From positions 1 through 64,000 of the forward strand of contig JBDTYM010000004.1 in assembly GCA_040005635.1 (NCBI GenBank): DNA of 64,000 nt. Reading direction: 5' to 3'. This DNA is from Dokdonella_A sp040005635. Lineage in GTDB: Bacteria > Pseudomonadota > Gammaproteobacteria > Xanthomonadales > Rhodanobacteraceae. The position numbers were made by a program, and so were the translations under genes. Shown one piece after another: positions 36,466 to 46,439 of the stretch (its first letter is position 1; each line of letters starts with the position of its first letter). The notes under the pieces were generated by a model. The model was not told where the DNA came from. It worked only from the letters and a program-made list of their open reading frames with translations, and did not search any database.

Positions 36466-36540
36466 TGGTGGGCGGTACAGGGATCGAACCTGTGACCCCT
36501 ACCATGTCAAGGTAGTGCTCTACCGCTGAGCTAACCGCCC
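36466..36540 (-). tRNA. tRNA-Val (anticodon GAC)
   Basis: A 75-base cloverleaf on the minus strand. Acceptor stem GGGCGGT/ACCGCCC, D-arm TAGCTCAGCGGTAGAGC, anticodon stem CTACC/GGTAG around loop TTGACAT (anticodon GAC), T-arm CAGGTTCGATCCCTG, and encoded CCA. It decodes GUC/GUU. Confidence 0.97.
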
Positions 36541-36574
36541 ATCCTGCGGGCCGGGCGGCCTGCGAGGGGCGCGC

Positions 36575-36603
36575 AAGATAGCACAGCGCCCGCGAGTCGC
36601 CAA
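36575..36603 (-). promoter_or_regulatory. Promoter of tRNA-Val
   Basis: Minus strand: -35 TTGGCG (36598-36603), 17-base spacer ending in TGC, -10 TATCTT (36575-36580) as an extended -10, followed by a GC-rich discriminator (GCGCGCCCC) typical of stringent promoters. Confidence 0.72.
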
Positions 36604-36624
36604 CCGGTCGATACGATCGGCGCT

Positions 36625-37584
36625 TCAGCCGATCCGCGCGACCGCGGCTTCGCGGATGCGGCGCCAATAGTTCAGCAGGCGGCCCGGCATCGTGGCCGGC
36701 TCCGCGCGTAGCGCTTCTACCTCGTGCCGCTGTTGCAGGCTGGCGCTCGTGCGCAACTCGGCGTGGCGTTCCAACGCGGCGATCAGGCCGCGGCGCAGCA
36801 GTTCGCGCACGGGCGGTTGCAGCAGGAAGCGGAAGATCTGGCCTTCGTTGATCAGGCCGATCACCATGCGGCTGTCGCGCAGCGGCGAGATCACGATCGC
36901 GAGCGTCGCCGGACGCAGGCGTTTCAATTGCTTGAGTGCGTCGGCGACGTCGCTGCCGGCGCTCGACAGGTGCGCCACGACCACGGCCACATCGTGCTCG
37001 GCCAGCCGTTCGAGCGCGCTCTCGAGGTCGCGCGCATGATCGACGTGCACGGCGGCCGGCAGCAAGTCGCGCACTTGCGCGGCGATCGCGGCGCCCTCAT
37101 CGAGCACGACGACACGCGCAGCGATCGCTGTCGCTGCGGCAGCGCGCGCCGCGACGATTGGCGCAGTGTTGGCAGCCACCGCACGTTCCGCCGCGGCGGC
37201 GAAGTCGCGCACGGCGACGCGCGCGGCCTGATCGACGACATCGAGCAGATACGGGCCGTTCCACGGCTTCTCGACGAAGCGGTAGATCTCACCCTCGTTG
37301 ACCGAGGCGGTGACCGCATCGATGTCGGCGTAGCCGGTCAGCAGCACGCGCATCGTCGCCGGCGAATGCTCGGCGACCGCGCGCAGCACCTCGACGCCGC
37401 TGACGCCCGGCATGCGCTGGTCGCTGACGACCACATGCACCGGCCGCTGCCGTACCCAGTCGATCGCCTCGCGGCCGGAGGTGGTGGTGAGGATTTCGCA
37501 GCGGCCGCGAAACAGCATGCGCAGCGAACGCAGGATGCGTTCTTCGTCGTCGACGAACAGCACACTCGGCAGCGCCACCGTCAT
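36625..37584 (-). CDS. Response regulator with second, degenerate receiver domain
   Basis: 319 residues. The first receiver (1-120) is complete: VLFVDDEERILRSLRM with the acidic pair, Asp55 in VVVSDQRMPGVSG, Thr in VLLTGYAD, and Lys in YRFVEKPWN, a sequence type shared with RpfG-like regulators. Residues about 155-280 (RVVVLDEGAAIAAQVRDLLP to IFRFLLQPP) look like a second receiver, but the phospho-acceptor position reads VVVAHLSSAG, so it cannot be phosphorylated in the usual way. The end is a helical region without an HD-GYP or DNA-binding domain. Translation is coupled to the kinase by an ATGA overlap. Confidence 0.85.
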   Translation of the reverse strand: MTVALPSVLFVDDEERILRSLRMLFRGRCEILTTTSGREAIDWVRQRPVHVVVSDQRMPGVSGVEVLRAVAEHSPATMRVLLTGYADIDAVTASVNEGEIYRFVEKPWNGPYLLDVVDQAARVAVRDFAAAAERAVAANTAPIVAARAAAATAIAARVVVLDEGAAIAAQVRDLLPAAVHVDHARDLESALERLAEHDVAVVVAHLSSAGSDVADALKQLKRLRPATLAIVISPLRDSRMVIGLINEGQIFRFLLQPPVRELLRRGLIAALERHAELRTSASLQQRHEVEALRAEPATMPGRLLNYWRRIREAAVARIG

Positions 37585-38918
37585 GCCGGCACTCCACGCG
37601 CGGCGACCGGCAGCACGATCAGGAAGCGCGTGCCGACGCCGGGCTTCGAGGTGGCGCGAATCACCCCGCCGTGCTGCTCGATGATCTGGTGCGAGATCGC
37701 CAGGCCCATGCCGGTGCCCTGCCCGATCGGCTTGGTCGTGAAGAACGGATCGAAAATGCGTGCGAGATGCTCCGCCGCGATGCCCTTGCCGTTGTCCTCG
37801 ACCAGGATCAGCACGCGGCGATCGAGCGCCTGCGTGCGCACGACGATGCGACCGCGCTCGTGCTCGATCGCCTGGATCGCGTTGCTGAGCAGGTTCAGCA
37901 GCACCTGGTTGATCTGCGCCGGCGCGCACTCCACCTCGACGAGCTCGCCCGCCTCGTGCACGACGACGACGTCGCGTTTGCGCAGCAGGTGCTGCACGAT
38001 TTTCAGCGCGCTCTCGACCAGCTTGTTGATGTCGGCCTTCTGCATGCCGGCCTGATCGAGCCGGCTGAAATCCTTCAGGTTGACCACCAGATCGCCGATC
38101 TGACCGACACCGTGCACGGTGTCGTCGAGCAGCGCACACAGGTCTTCGAGTGCGCCGGCGTCGATGCGCGTGCGCAGATCGTCGATCTCGGCCAGCTGCG
38201 ACTCGAGGTCGGCGCCGGGTTCGCTCTCGCCCGTCAGCGCAGCGATGACCACCTCCTGCGCGGCGAGCAGCCGCGTCGCATCGCCGAGCGCACTGCGCGT
38301 CATCTCCACGTTGTTGCGCACGTAGCCGAGCGGCGTGTTGATCTCGTGCACGAGGCCGGCAACCATCTGGCCGAGCGAGGCCATCTTCTCGGACTGCACC
38401 AGCTGCAATTGCGACGACTGCACGCGCGCATAGGCGCGTTCGAGTTCGCTGCCACGCTCCGCGAGGCGATCCTCGACCGCGCGCAAGACGTCCAGCACGA
38501 GTCCCGTGCCGGCATAGTCGCCGGCAGCGTCGACGAGTACGAAGTCGTCGGTGATCGGGCTGCGGATATGCGTCGCGATCGCGCGCGCCGCCTCTTCGAT
38601 CGGCGTCGTCTGAGCGAGCACCAGCGGCGCGGCATTCATCAACGCGGTGATCGGGCGGCGTCCGTACAGCTCGCGTCCGTACGGCATCAGGAAGATGCGC
38701 ATCAATTCGTAGCGGCTGATCGTGCCGACCGGCTTGCGCTGCGCGACAACGGGCAGACTGAGCAGGCCGGCATGACGCGCTTGCAGGAACAGCTGTGCCA
38801 CGTCGAGCACGCTGGTCTCGGGCGCCAGCGGAACGGTGGCGAGCAGCAGCGGCCTGATATCGCCGGGCGCAGCGGCGGCGATCGGCGCTACGGCGCGCGC
38901 CGGCAGGGCTTGTGTCAT
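37581..38918 (-). CDS. Soluble histidine kinase with N-terminal CBS domains
   Basis: 445 residues with no transmembrane helix. About 20-150 holds two CBS motifs (ETSVLDVAQLFLQARHAGLL and TTPIEEAARAIATHIRSP), which in other proteins bind adenosyl nucleotides such as AMP, ATP or c-di-AMP. A coiled linker leads to the phosphoacceptor His191 in AGLVHEINTPLGYVRNN. ATPase boxes are NQVLLNLLSNAIQAIEH, LVEDNGKGIAAEH, FDPFFTTKPIGQGTGMGLAIS. Kinase and regulator overlap by four bases, so they form one unit. The CBS input suggests sensing of energy or nucleotide state, which is inferred from the family. Confidence 0.9.
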   Translation of the reverse strand: MTQALPARAVAPIAAAAPGDIRPLLLATVPLAPETSVLDVAQLFLQARHAGLLSLPVVAQRKPVGTISRYELMRIFLMPYGRELYGRRPITALMNAAPLVLAQTTPIEEAARAIATHIRSPITDDFVLVDAAGDYAGTGLVLDVLRAVEDRLAERGSELERAYARVQSSQLQLVQSEKMASLGQMVAGLVHEINTPLGYVRNNVEMTRSALGDATRLLAAQEVVIAALTGESEPGADLESQLAEIDDLRTRIDAGALEDLCALLDDTVHGVGQIGDLVVNLKDFSRLDQAGMQKADINKLVESALKIVQHLLRKRDVVVVHEAGELVEVECAPAQINQVLLNLLSNAIQAIEHERGRIVVRTQALDRRVLILVEDNGKGIAAEHLARIFDPFFTTKPIGQGTGMGLAISHQIIEQHGGVIRATSKPGVGTRFLIVLPVAARGVPA

Positions 38919-38937
38919 GGATGTCGAACTTCGGCGG

Positions 38938-38963
38938 TGCGTTGTATATGCGTATACAACGCA
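38938..38963. promoter_or_regulatory. Palindrome with 11-base arms upstream of the CBS kinase
   Basis: tgcgttgtata (38938-38948) and tatacaacgca (38953-38963) are exact reverse complements around TGCG. It lies 20 bases before the kinase ATG. The AT-rich arms in GC-rich DNA, the symmetry and the position argue for an operator; a 5'-UTR hairpin is the alternative. Confidence 0.6.
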
Positions 38964-39142
38964 ACTTTTCAGGGGTAGCCCAGGAGCCTAGCCGGCACCC
39001 AAGACATTGGTATGACGAGCGCGCGTGCAGTGAAGCGCCGCGCAATTGTCGAGCGTCGCTGGTTGTGCTGCGTCAACACGATGGATCGCATCGGGGATGC
39101 GAAGCTGTTAGCGCGAGCGCGGGAATGCAAGCCCACCCGCAG

Positions 39143-39349
39143 GCCGTCATTCCCGCGAACGCGGGAATCCATTTTGCCGTTCGCACCGATGCGGAAGCAT
39201 CCACAGCAACGGCCGTCATTCCCGCGAACGCGGGAATCCATTTTGCCGCTCGCACCGATGCGCAAGCACCCACAGGAACGGCCGTCATTCCCGCGAACGC
39301 GGGAATCCATTTTGCCGTTCGCACCGGTGCGGAAGCATCCACAGGAATG
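39143..39349. repeat. Three tandem 69-bp repeats carrying a REP-type palindrome
   Basis: Copies start at 39143, 39212 and 39281 with an exact 69-base period and only a few substitutions. Each begins gccgtcattcccgcgaac and contains the palindrome attcccgcg/cgcgggaat. A partial, inverted copy (gtgggaatgacatcg) follows near 39384. The unit is a multiple of three, so both strands show spurious open frames through it. Related single palindromes occur at 22611-22679. Confidence 0.93.
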
Positions 39350-39429
39350 GACCAACTTCCCTGTCGTTAAGCGCTTCCGCACTCGTGGGAATGACATCGA
39401 TCTGCACGTGCGGCAGGAAGTATCAACCC

Positions 39430-41457
<2,028 letters not shown>

Positions 41458-41479
41458 CGGGACTCCAGGTTGACCTTCA

Positions 41480-41485
41480 ATTATA
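41480..41485 (-). promoter_or_regulatory. -10 element of uvrB
   Basis: A perfect TATAAT on the minus strand 23 bases upstream of the start codon. The expected -35 position shows only weak similarity (GAAGTG), so transcription may need an activator or another element. Confidence 0.5.
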
Positions 41486-41637
41486 GACCGCGCTGCCGCG
41501 GCCACTTCGACGATCGGCGTCGGTCGCAAGACGTTCGCGCGCGCGGGGAAATTTCCTACAGGCGGAGATGGTGCCCGGCGATCGTTGCGACAAGGCCCGT
41601 TTCCTAACATGGCGGCGTCGTCTAACGGAGCCTCGCC

Positions 41638-42195
41638 ATGCGCAAGTACGCGCTTTCTCCCTGCGGATTCACCCTGGTCGAACTGCTGATGACGCTTTCG
41701 ATACTGGCCGTCCTGCTCGCGCTCGGCGTGCCGGCCTACGGCAAGTTGATCGGACACACACAAGGCCACAGCGCCGGCAGCATGCTGCAAGCCTCGTTGA
41801 ATGCGGCGCGCATCGCCGCCGTCAGTCGCACCGCCCACGTCGTCGCCTGTCCGAGCGAAGATCAGCTGACCTGCAGCCACACGACCCAATGGCATCACGG
41901 CTGGCTGTTGTTCGCGGATGCCGATCATGACGGCGAGCGCTCGGACGACGAAACCCTGCTGCAGGTGACGCAGGCGCAGCCAAACGGTGTCGCAATCGTC
42001 ACCACCACTGGCCGGCCGCACGTCGTCTTCAAGCCGGACGGTCGGGCGGACGGCAACAATCTGACCTTGACGGTGTGCGATCGCGTCGCCGGCGCCGCCG
42101 ATGCGACGTCCCTGATCATCAATATGGCGGGACGGGTGCGCAGCTCGAAAGCCAGCCTGGAAGCCGCCGCGCGTTGTCTGCAGGTCGCCGGATGA
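41638..42195 (+). CDS. Type IV pilin-like protein, GspH/FimT family
   Basis: Pseudopilin of 185 residues. The prepilin cleavage site follows the short leader MRKYALSPCG: FTLVELLMTLSILAVLLALG is the class III signal helix with Glu at +5. The C-terminal domain has the GspH/FimT features: ADADHDGERSDDETLLQV, VVFKPDGRADGNNLTLTVCD and a final Cys (ARCLQVAG). It would sit at the tip of a type II secretion pseudopilus or type IV pilus. No other pilin gene is next to it, so it is an orphan minor pseudopilin in this window. Confidence 0.85.
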   Translation: MRKYALSPCGFTLVELLMTLSILAVLLALGVPAYGKLIGHTQGHSAGSMLQASLNAARIAAVSRTAHVVACPSEDQLTCSHTTQWHHGWLLFADADHDGERSDDETLLQVTQAQPNGVAIVTTTGRPHVVFKPDGRADGNNLTLTVCDRVAGAADATSLIINMAGRVRSSKASLEAAARCLQVAG

Positions 42196-42349
42196 ATGCG
42201 CAAGCGCCGCCCAGACGAGGCCGAGGGCCGCGCATGATGCGACTGCGGTCGATGAAAGCCGGCGACGCCGCCCCGGCTGAACTGAGGCTGCGCGCTTTTC
42301 GCCCGACGAACGGTTTTGGCAATCGGCGACGCGGGTGTATCGTTACGGT

Positions 42350-42637
42350 ATGACCGCCCAACCCCCGCGCATTCCGCCCCCGCCCATTCCCCAGCTCGAC
42401 TGGACCTCACCGGCCGCCTATCTGGATTCCTGCAACGATTGGCTGGATCGCATGCAGGAATGGCAGATGTCCACGCTGCCGGAATGGATCGAGCAATCGC
42501 GCCGCTATCTGCTGCAGCGTGCCCTGCTCGATCCCGAGACGAAGGTCAACCTGCCGGATGTGCGCATTGCCACGGCGTCGATACCCTCGCAGCCGCTGTT
42601 TGCCGTTCCGGAAATGCGCCTGCCCTCGGTAGACTGA
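42350..42637 (+). CDS. Hypothetical protein, 95 residues
   Basis: Small soluble protein beginning MTAQPPRIPPPPIPQLDW, a proline-rich start, followed by a helical, Trp-rich middle (AYLDSCNDWLDRMQEWQMS) and LPEWIEQSRRYLLQRALLD. No signal peptide. It lies 28 bases upstream of the metallothionein-like gene and may be cotranscribed. No family is recognised, but the composition is clearly protein-like. Start ATG 42350 is chosen over a codon five residues upstream. Confidence 0.6.
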   Translation: MTAQPPRIPPPPIPQLDWTSPAAYLDSCNDWLDRMQEWQMSTLPEWIEQSRRYLLQRALLDPETKVNLPDVRIATASIPSQPLFAVPEMRLPSVD

Positions 42638-42665
42638 AACGCTGGCTGCAAATTCCCCGGTCACG

Positions 42666-42839
42666 ATGAACGCGCAACACGCACAGGCGCCGCAGAGCTG
42701 CGCGCACCGCGATTGCGGCTGCAAGGTGCAGCCCGGACAACGCTTCTGCAGTGAGTATTGCGAGCACTCGGCGCGCAATACGCATGATTCGCACGATGGC
42801 GTTTGCGAGTGCGGCCACAATCCCTGCGGAGCGCGCTGA
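42666..42839 (+). CDS. Metallothionein-like Cys/His-rich protein, 57 residues
   Basis: Short protein MNAQHAQAPQSCAHRDCGCK continuing with V-Q-P-G-Q-R-F-C-S-E-Y-C and ending VCECGHNPCGAR. It has eight Cys and several His. The pattern C-x-C-x-V then F-C-S-x-x-C then C-x-C-x-H-x-x-C matches the bacterial SmtA/BmtA metallothionein family, which binds zinc or cadmium in one cluster. SmtA itself has nine Cys. It is probably a zinc buffer or detoxification protein. No ArsR-type repressor is adjacent. Confidence 0.78.
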   Translation: MNAQHAQAPQSCAHRDCGCKVQPGQRFCSEYCEHSARNTHDSHDGVCECGHNPCGAR

Positions 42840-42946
42840 GTCGTTCAGCGCGGCAGCATCGAGCCGACGCGACGGTCTGTTTCAGGGTCAAGCGAGCGCG
42901 ACGTCATCGCGCCAGGAAGTCAATGTGAAAAGCGCGCTAGCGCCGC

Positions 42947-43114
42947 TCAGTCGGCGTCGGATTCGTCGGCGCGCCGCACGTCGGCCGGCGCCCTTTCGTC
43001 GCGCTGCAGGTTTTCCCAGGCCTCCCGCTGCAAGCGCTGCAGGGTCTTCAGGAAATCGGGCGAACTGGCATCCAGATGGTCCAGGCCCAGGCGCGTCAAG
43101 ATGTCGTGACTCAT
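42947..43114 (-). CDS. Hypothetical protein, 55 residues
   Basis: Small acidic and basic helical protein, MSHDILTRLGLDHLDASSPD at the start and ending RRADESDAD. The centre (FLKTLQRLQREAWENLQRDE) would form an amphipathic helix. The ribosome-binding site (GGGAT) is weak. No family recognised; the composition suggests a real small gene. Confidence 0.5.
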   Translation of the reverse strand: MSHDILTRLGLDHLDASSPDFLKTLQRLQREAWENLQRDERAPADVRRADESDAD

Positions 43115-43201
43115 GGCTATCCCTGTTGCGAAGTTCGATCTCGGTTGCGTTAGCGCCGCAGCTGACACGCGTCGCGCGAATGTGACATTTGATGGTGCTG
43201 C

Positions 43202-43387
43202 CTAACCCCGCCGATCGGCGACGCGGCGCTCCGGCTTGCAATAAGTGCTCTTGCAATCGCCGAGGCCGGGAATACGCGTCGCGATGCTGGTGTTTTCCGG
43301 GCGTATCGCCAGCAACGCGGCAACCACTGGCAGCATGCCGCGCAGGACAACAATGGAATTACTGTACAAGTGGATCCAGCGGCTCAT
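43202..43387 (-). CDS. Hypothetical small membrane protein, 61 residues
   Basis: Starts MSRWIHLYSNSIVVLRGMLP, with a hydrophobic helix (about residues 12-28) and a polar tail containing GDCKSTYCKPERR. GGAAG lies seven bases before the ATG. No family is recognised. A single-pass or periplasm-anchored small protein is likely if it is expressed. Confidence 0.42.
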   Translation of the reverse strand: MSRWIHLYSNSIVVLRGMLPVVAALLAIRPENTSIATRIPGLGDCKSTYCKPERRVADRRG

Positions 43388-43577
43388 GGCGGTCTTCCGT
43401 AGTGGTTAGCGTGCATAAGCAAGGGACGGGCCAAAAGACCGCGGCGCTAAAAGCGGCGTGAAAGCCGGGCGAAAGGCGGACGGTTCAAGCTGTAGCCAGA
43501 AAATGAATGGTCGATTGTCGCGAGGCACGGCCGTTCGAGGCTGGTTTGTTAAACTTTTGTTTTTTGCCATTGCGCCG

Positions 43578-44438
43578 ATGATCAAATCTTCCGAGTTCTA
43601 CCTGCGCGGCGGCCGTTCCGGCGTCCTGCTGATCCACGGCCTGACCGGCACGCCGACCGAGATGCGCTTCGTCGGCAACGGTCTCAACCGTGCCGGCTTC
43701 AGCGTGCTCGGCATGCAGCTCGCCGGGCATTGCGGCGACGAAGCCGACCTGCTCGCGACCGGCTGGCACGACTGGTACGCCAGCGTCACCGCCGCTGCCG
43801 AACGCCTGCGCGAGCAGGTCGACCATCTGTTCGTCGCCGGACTTTCGATGGGTGCGGTGCTCGCATTGAAACTGGCGATCGACCAACCGCGCGCGATCGA
43901 CGGTGTCGGCCTTTACGGCACCACCTTCTTCCACGATGGCTGGGCGACGCCCGGCATTGGCCGCTTCGCCTTTCTACTGCCGCTGCTGACCTCGCTCGGC
44001 ATCGGCCGCGGTCGCGTATCGGCGGAAACCGAGCCTTACGGCATCAAGGACGAGCGCATTCGCAACCGCATCGTCGGTGCGATGCTCTCCGGTGATAGTC
44101 ATGCCGCCGGACTGGCTGGTTTTCCGTGGCCGTCGCTGGCCGAGTTCCAGCGTCTGTCGCTGCATGTGCGCAATCGCATCGGGCGCGTGCGCGCGCCCTG
44201 CTTCGTCGCGCATTCGTCGAACGACGACGTCGCCAGTCTGCGCAACGTGCGCATCGTCCAGAACGGCGTGCATGCGCCGGTGGAAACCCTGCTGCTCGAC
44301 AACAGCTACCACATGATCACAGTCGACCAGGAACGCGGCAAGCTGATCGAGGGTTCGGCCGCGTTCTTCCATCGCATTGCCGAGCGCGCGCCGCTCGAAC
44401 TGCCAGGCGGTGCCGCGATGGCGACTGCGATCGACTGA
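43578..44438 (+). CDS. Alpha/beta hydrolase (carboxylesterase-like)
   Basis: Cytoplasmic hydrolase of 286 residues related to monoacylglycerol lipases and Est30-type carboxylesterases. The oxyanion region is VLLIHGLTGTPTEMRF, the nucleophile Ser lies in FVAGLSMGAVLALK, the acidic residue probably in FVAHSSNDDVAS, and the His in LDNSYHMITVDQER. Start ATG 43578 is favoured over an upstream ATG at 43458. Its stop overlaps the start of the GNAT-like gene (TGATG), so these genes form an operon with the arginase-like and thioredoxin genes. It may hydrolyse an acyl ester or thioester linked to the pathway nearby, which is inferred from context. Confidence 0.85.
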   Translation: MIKSSEFYLRGGRSGVLLIHGLTGTPTEMRFVGNGLNRAGFSVLGMQLAGHCGDEADLLATGWHDWYASVTAAAERLREQVDHLFVAGLSMGAVLALKLAIDQPRAIDGVGLYGTTFFHDGWATPGIGRFAFLLPLLTSLGIGRGRVSAETEPYGIKDERIRNRIVGAMLSGDSHAAGLAGFPWPSLAEFQRLSLHVRNRIGRVRAPCFVAHSSNDDVASLRNVRIVQNGVHAPVETLLLDNSYHMITVDQERGKLIEGSAAFFHRIAERAPLELPGGAAMATAID

Positions 44439-45586
44439 TGATGGCCACGCGCGCGGACGCGGCGGCGCCAGGCTTACACAACCTGCTCGAACCAGCGGCG
44501 CTGGTCGGACATTTTCTCGCGCACCCGCCGCAGGATTTTTTGGCGCTGACCACGCCGCTCGGCGCGCCGGCCTTCATCGCGCGCTTCGATTTGCTGACGA
44601 CCGCGGACGATGCGCTGCGCCATCGCGTCAGCGCGCTGCCCTTGTATCGCTGGTGGGGACGGCTGCTGCGACCGCGCACCTGCTTCATCGGAACCACGGT
44701 TTCCGAATACGCTCTGCTGCCAGTCGACGCCGGTGCCGATGCGCTCGTGCGCGAATGGCTGACCGACTACGCACGCCGCCACGCCTTCCTGATCGTCAAG
44801 GACATTCCGCACGAATCGCCCCTGCTCGACCAGGCCAGCAACGCCTCGGCACGAACACTCAGCCTCGCCTGCGAGCAATCCGGCTTCGTCCTGCTCGAAG
44901 GCCAGGCGCTGGCCTGGGTGCCGATCGACTTCGAATCGACCGACGCCTATCTGGCGCGTCTGTCCTCGTCGCGACGCAAGGACATCCGGCGCAAACTGCG
45001 CGCGCGCGACGGCCTCGAAATCAGCGAGATCGCGACCGGTGACGCATTCTTCGCCGATGCTGCCGTGCGCGATGAGTTCTATGCGCGCTACCTCGAGGTC
45101 TATCGCCAGAGCGAGATCCATTTCGACCTGCTCACGCGCGAGTTCTTCGACGCGGTGCTGCAGGACGCCTCGATTGCCGGCACCGTGTTCGTCTACCGCC
45201 ACGCCGGCCGCATGATCGGCTGGAACCTCTGCTTCGTGGTCGGCGAAACCCTGGTCGACAAATATGTCGGCTTCGCCTACCCGGATGCGCGCGCGCACAA
45301 TCTGTATTTCGTCAGCTGGATACAAAATCTCGACTTTGCGGTGCGCCGCGGACTCGCCTGCTACGTCGCGGGCTGGACCGACCCGGAAATCAAGTCCTAT
45401 CTCGGCGCGCGCTTCACCTTCACGCGCCACGCGGTGCGTCCGCGCAGCCGTATGCTGCGGGCAGCGCTACGCCGACTCAGTCGACATTTCGAAAGCGATC
45501 GCGCCCGTCTCGACGGCAGAAGCGTCGACACGCACACCCCGCGATCCAAACCTGGACACCCGATTGAACGCGCCGCTCGTTCTTGA
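44438..45586 (+). CDS. GNAT-fold (FemAB/Acetyltransf_6-like) protein
   Basis: 382-residue protein. The C-terminal half (about 200-360) has the double-GNAT/FemAB-like features: SSSRRKDIRRKLRARDGLEI, FYARYLEVYRQSEIHF, GTVFVYRHAGRMIGWNLCFV, DKYVGFAYPDARAHNLYFVS and the end YVAGWTDPEIKSYLGARF. Such proteins move acyl or aminoacyl groups to amines, for example in peptidoglycan bridges, lipid or exopolysaccharide pathways. The N-terminal part is less conserved. The ATG overlaps the hydrolase stop. It probably uses an acyl donor such as the neighbouring ACP, inferred from proximity. Confidence 0.75.
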   Translation: MMATRADAAAPGLHNLLEPAALVGHFLAHPPQDFLALTTPLGAPAFIARFDLLTTADDALRHRVSALPLYRWWGRLLRPRTCFIGTTVSEYALLPVDAGADALVREWLTDYARRHAFLIVKDIPHESPLLDQASNASARTLSLACEQSGFVLLEGQALAWVPIDFESTDAYLARLSSSRRKDIRRKLRARDGLEISEIATGDAFFADAAVRDEFYARYLEVYRQSEIHFDLLTREFFDAVLQDASIAGTVFVYRHAGRMIGWNLCFVVGETLVDKYVGFAYPDARAHNLYFVSWIQNLDFAVRRGLACYVAGWTDPEIKSYLGARFTFTRHAVRPRSRMLRAALRRLSRHFESDRARLDGRSVDTHTPRSKPGHPIERAARS

Positions 45587-46439
45587 TTTCGACGCCTCGG
45601 TCGGCGCGTTGCCGGGTGCGCATGTCATCGACCTCGCCGATTGGCAGGAAGCGATCCGCTTCGGTTGCAGTCTGCGTCGCTTGCGCGAGCTCACCCGCGA
45701 GATCGAGCGACGATTGCCGGCCGTCTACGGCACCGTCTTCCTCGGCAGCGGCGACTATCACCATCTGACCTGGCCTCTGGTCGAGCGGCGCGCCGCGCAA
45801 GGTCCATTCGACGTCGTCGTATTCGACAATCATCCGGACAACATGCGCTTTCCGTTCGGTGTGCATTGCGGTTCCTGGGTACGCAAGGTCGCCTTGTTGC
45901 CGCATGTCGCGCACGTCCACGTGCTCGGCATCAGTTCGGCCGATGTGTCCGCCGCGCACGCGTGGGAGAACTACCTGACGCCGCTGCGCCGCGGCAAGCT
46001 CACCTACTGGACCGTCGGCGTCGATACGCGCTGGGCCACGCGACTCGGACTCGGCGCCGCGTTCCGGCCGTTCGATACGCCGGCTGCGCTGATCGAACGC
46101 TTCATCGAATCGCGCCGCGCATCGACGCGGCCGGTGTACCTGTCGATCGACAAGGACGTGCTCAGTCCCGAGGTCGCGCGTACGAACTGGGACCAGGGCC
46201 GCCTCGGCGACGCCGACTTGTTTCGCGTCATCGACGCGCTGCGCGGACGCCTCATCGGCAGCGACATCACCGGCGACGTCTCCGCCTATCGCTATCGCAC
46301 CTGGTGGAAGCGCAAGCTCAGCGCGCTCGACGAGCAGCCCGCGATCGATGCCGCGCAACTCGCGACCTGGCAGGCGCAACAGCATGCCTTGAACCTGCGT
46401 CTGCTCGGGCGCATTGCCGATGCAAGCCGAGGCGCCTGA
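45564..46439 (+). CDS. Arginase/agmatinase-like metallohydrolase
   Basis: Ureohydrolase-fold enzyme of about 291 residues. Metal-site motifs are visible: FLGSGDYHHLTW (GGDHS equivalent, residues 60-70), FDNHPDNMRF (DAHxD equivalent, 87-96), and VYLSIDKDVLSPE (SxDxDxxDP equivalent). The family hydrolyses guanidino or formimino groups or related C-N bonds. The motifs deviate from canonical arginases, so the substrate may not be arginine. The start is uncertain: no ATG or GTG exists near the conserved N-terminus, and TTG 45564 is chosen. It overlaps the GNAT-like gene by 23 bases and the thioredoxin gene by one base. Confidence 0.75.
   Translation: MNAPLVLDFDASVGALPGAHVIDLADWQEAIRFGCSLRRLRELTREIERRLPAVYGTVFLGSGDYHHLTWPLVERRAAQGPFDVVVFDNHPDNMRFPFGVHCGSWVRKVALLPHVAHVHVLGISSADVSAAHAWENYLTPLRRGKLTYWTVGVDTRWATRLGLGAAFRPFDTPAALIERFIESRRASTRPVYLSIDKDVLSPEVARTNWDQGRLGDADLFRVIDALRGRLIGSDITGDVSAYRYRTWWKRKLSALDEQPAIDAAQLATWQAQQHALNLRLLGRIADASRGA

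Noticed and set aside
32600..36540. Attachment-site duplication of the tRNA-Val 3' end
   Set aside because: No second copy of the tRNA end was found by reading through the region, so an island boundary cannot be claimed.
36625..39045. One 806-codon frame that would fuse the regulator to upstream sequence
   Set aside because: The upstream part is out of frame with the histidine kinase, which has all its motifs in another frame; the ATGA overlap supports two genes.
39143..39349. Possible CRISPR array
   Set aside because: Units are contiguous 69-base tandem copies with no variable spacers and no cas genes nearby.
38912..39397. Open frames on both strands repeating AVIPANAGIHFA or MDSRVRGNDG
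   Set aside because: They are translations of the 69-bp REP-type repeat, whose length is a multiple of three; such sequences are common false genes.
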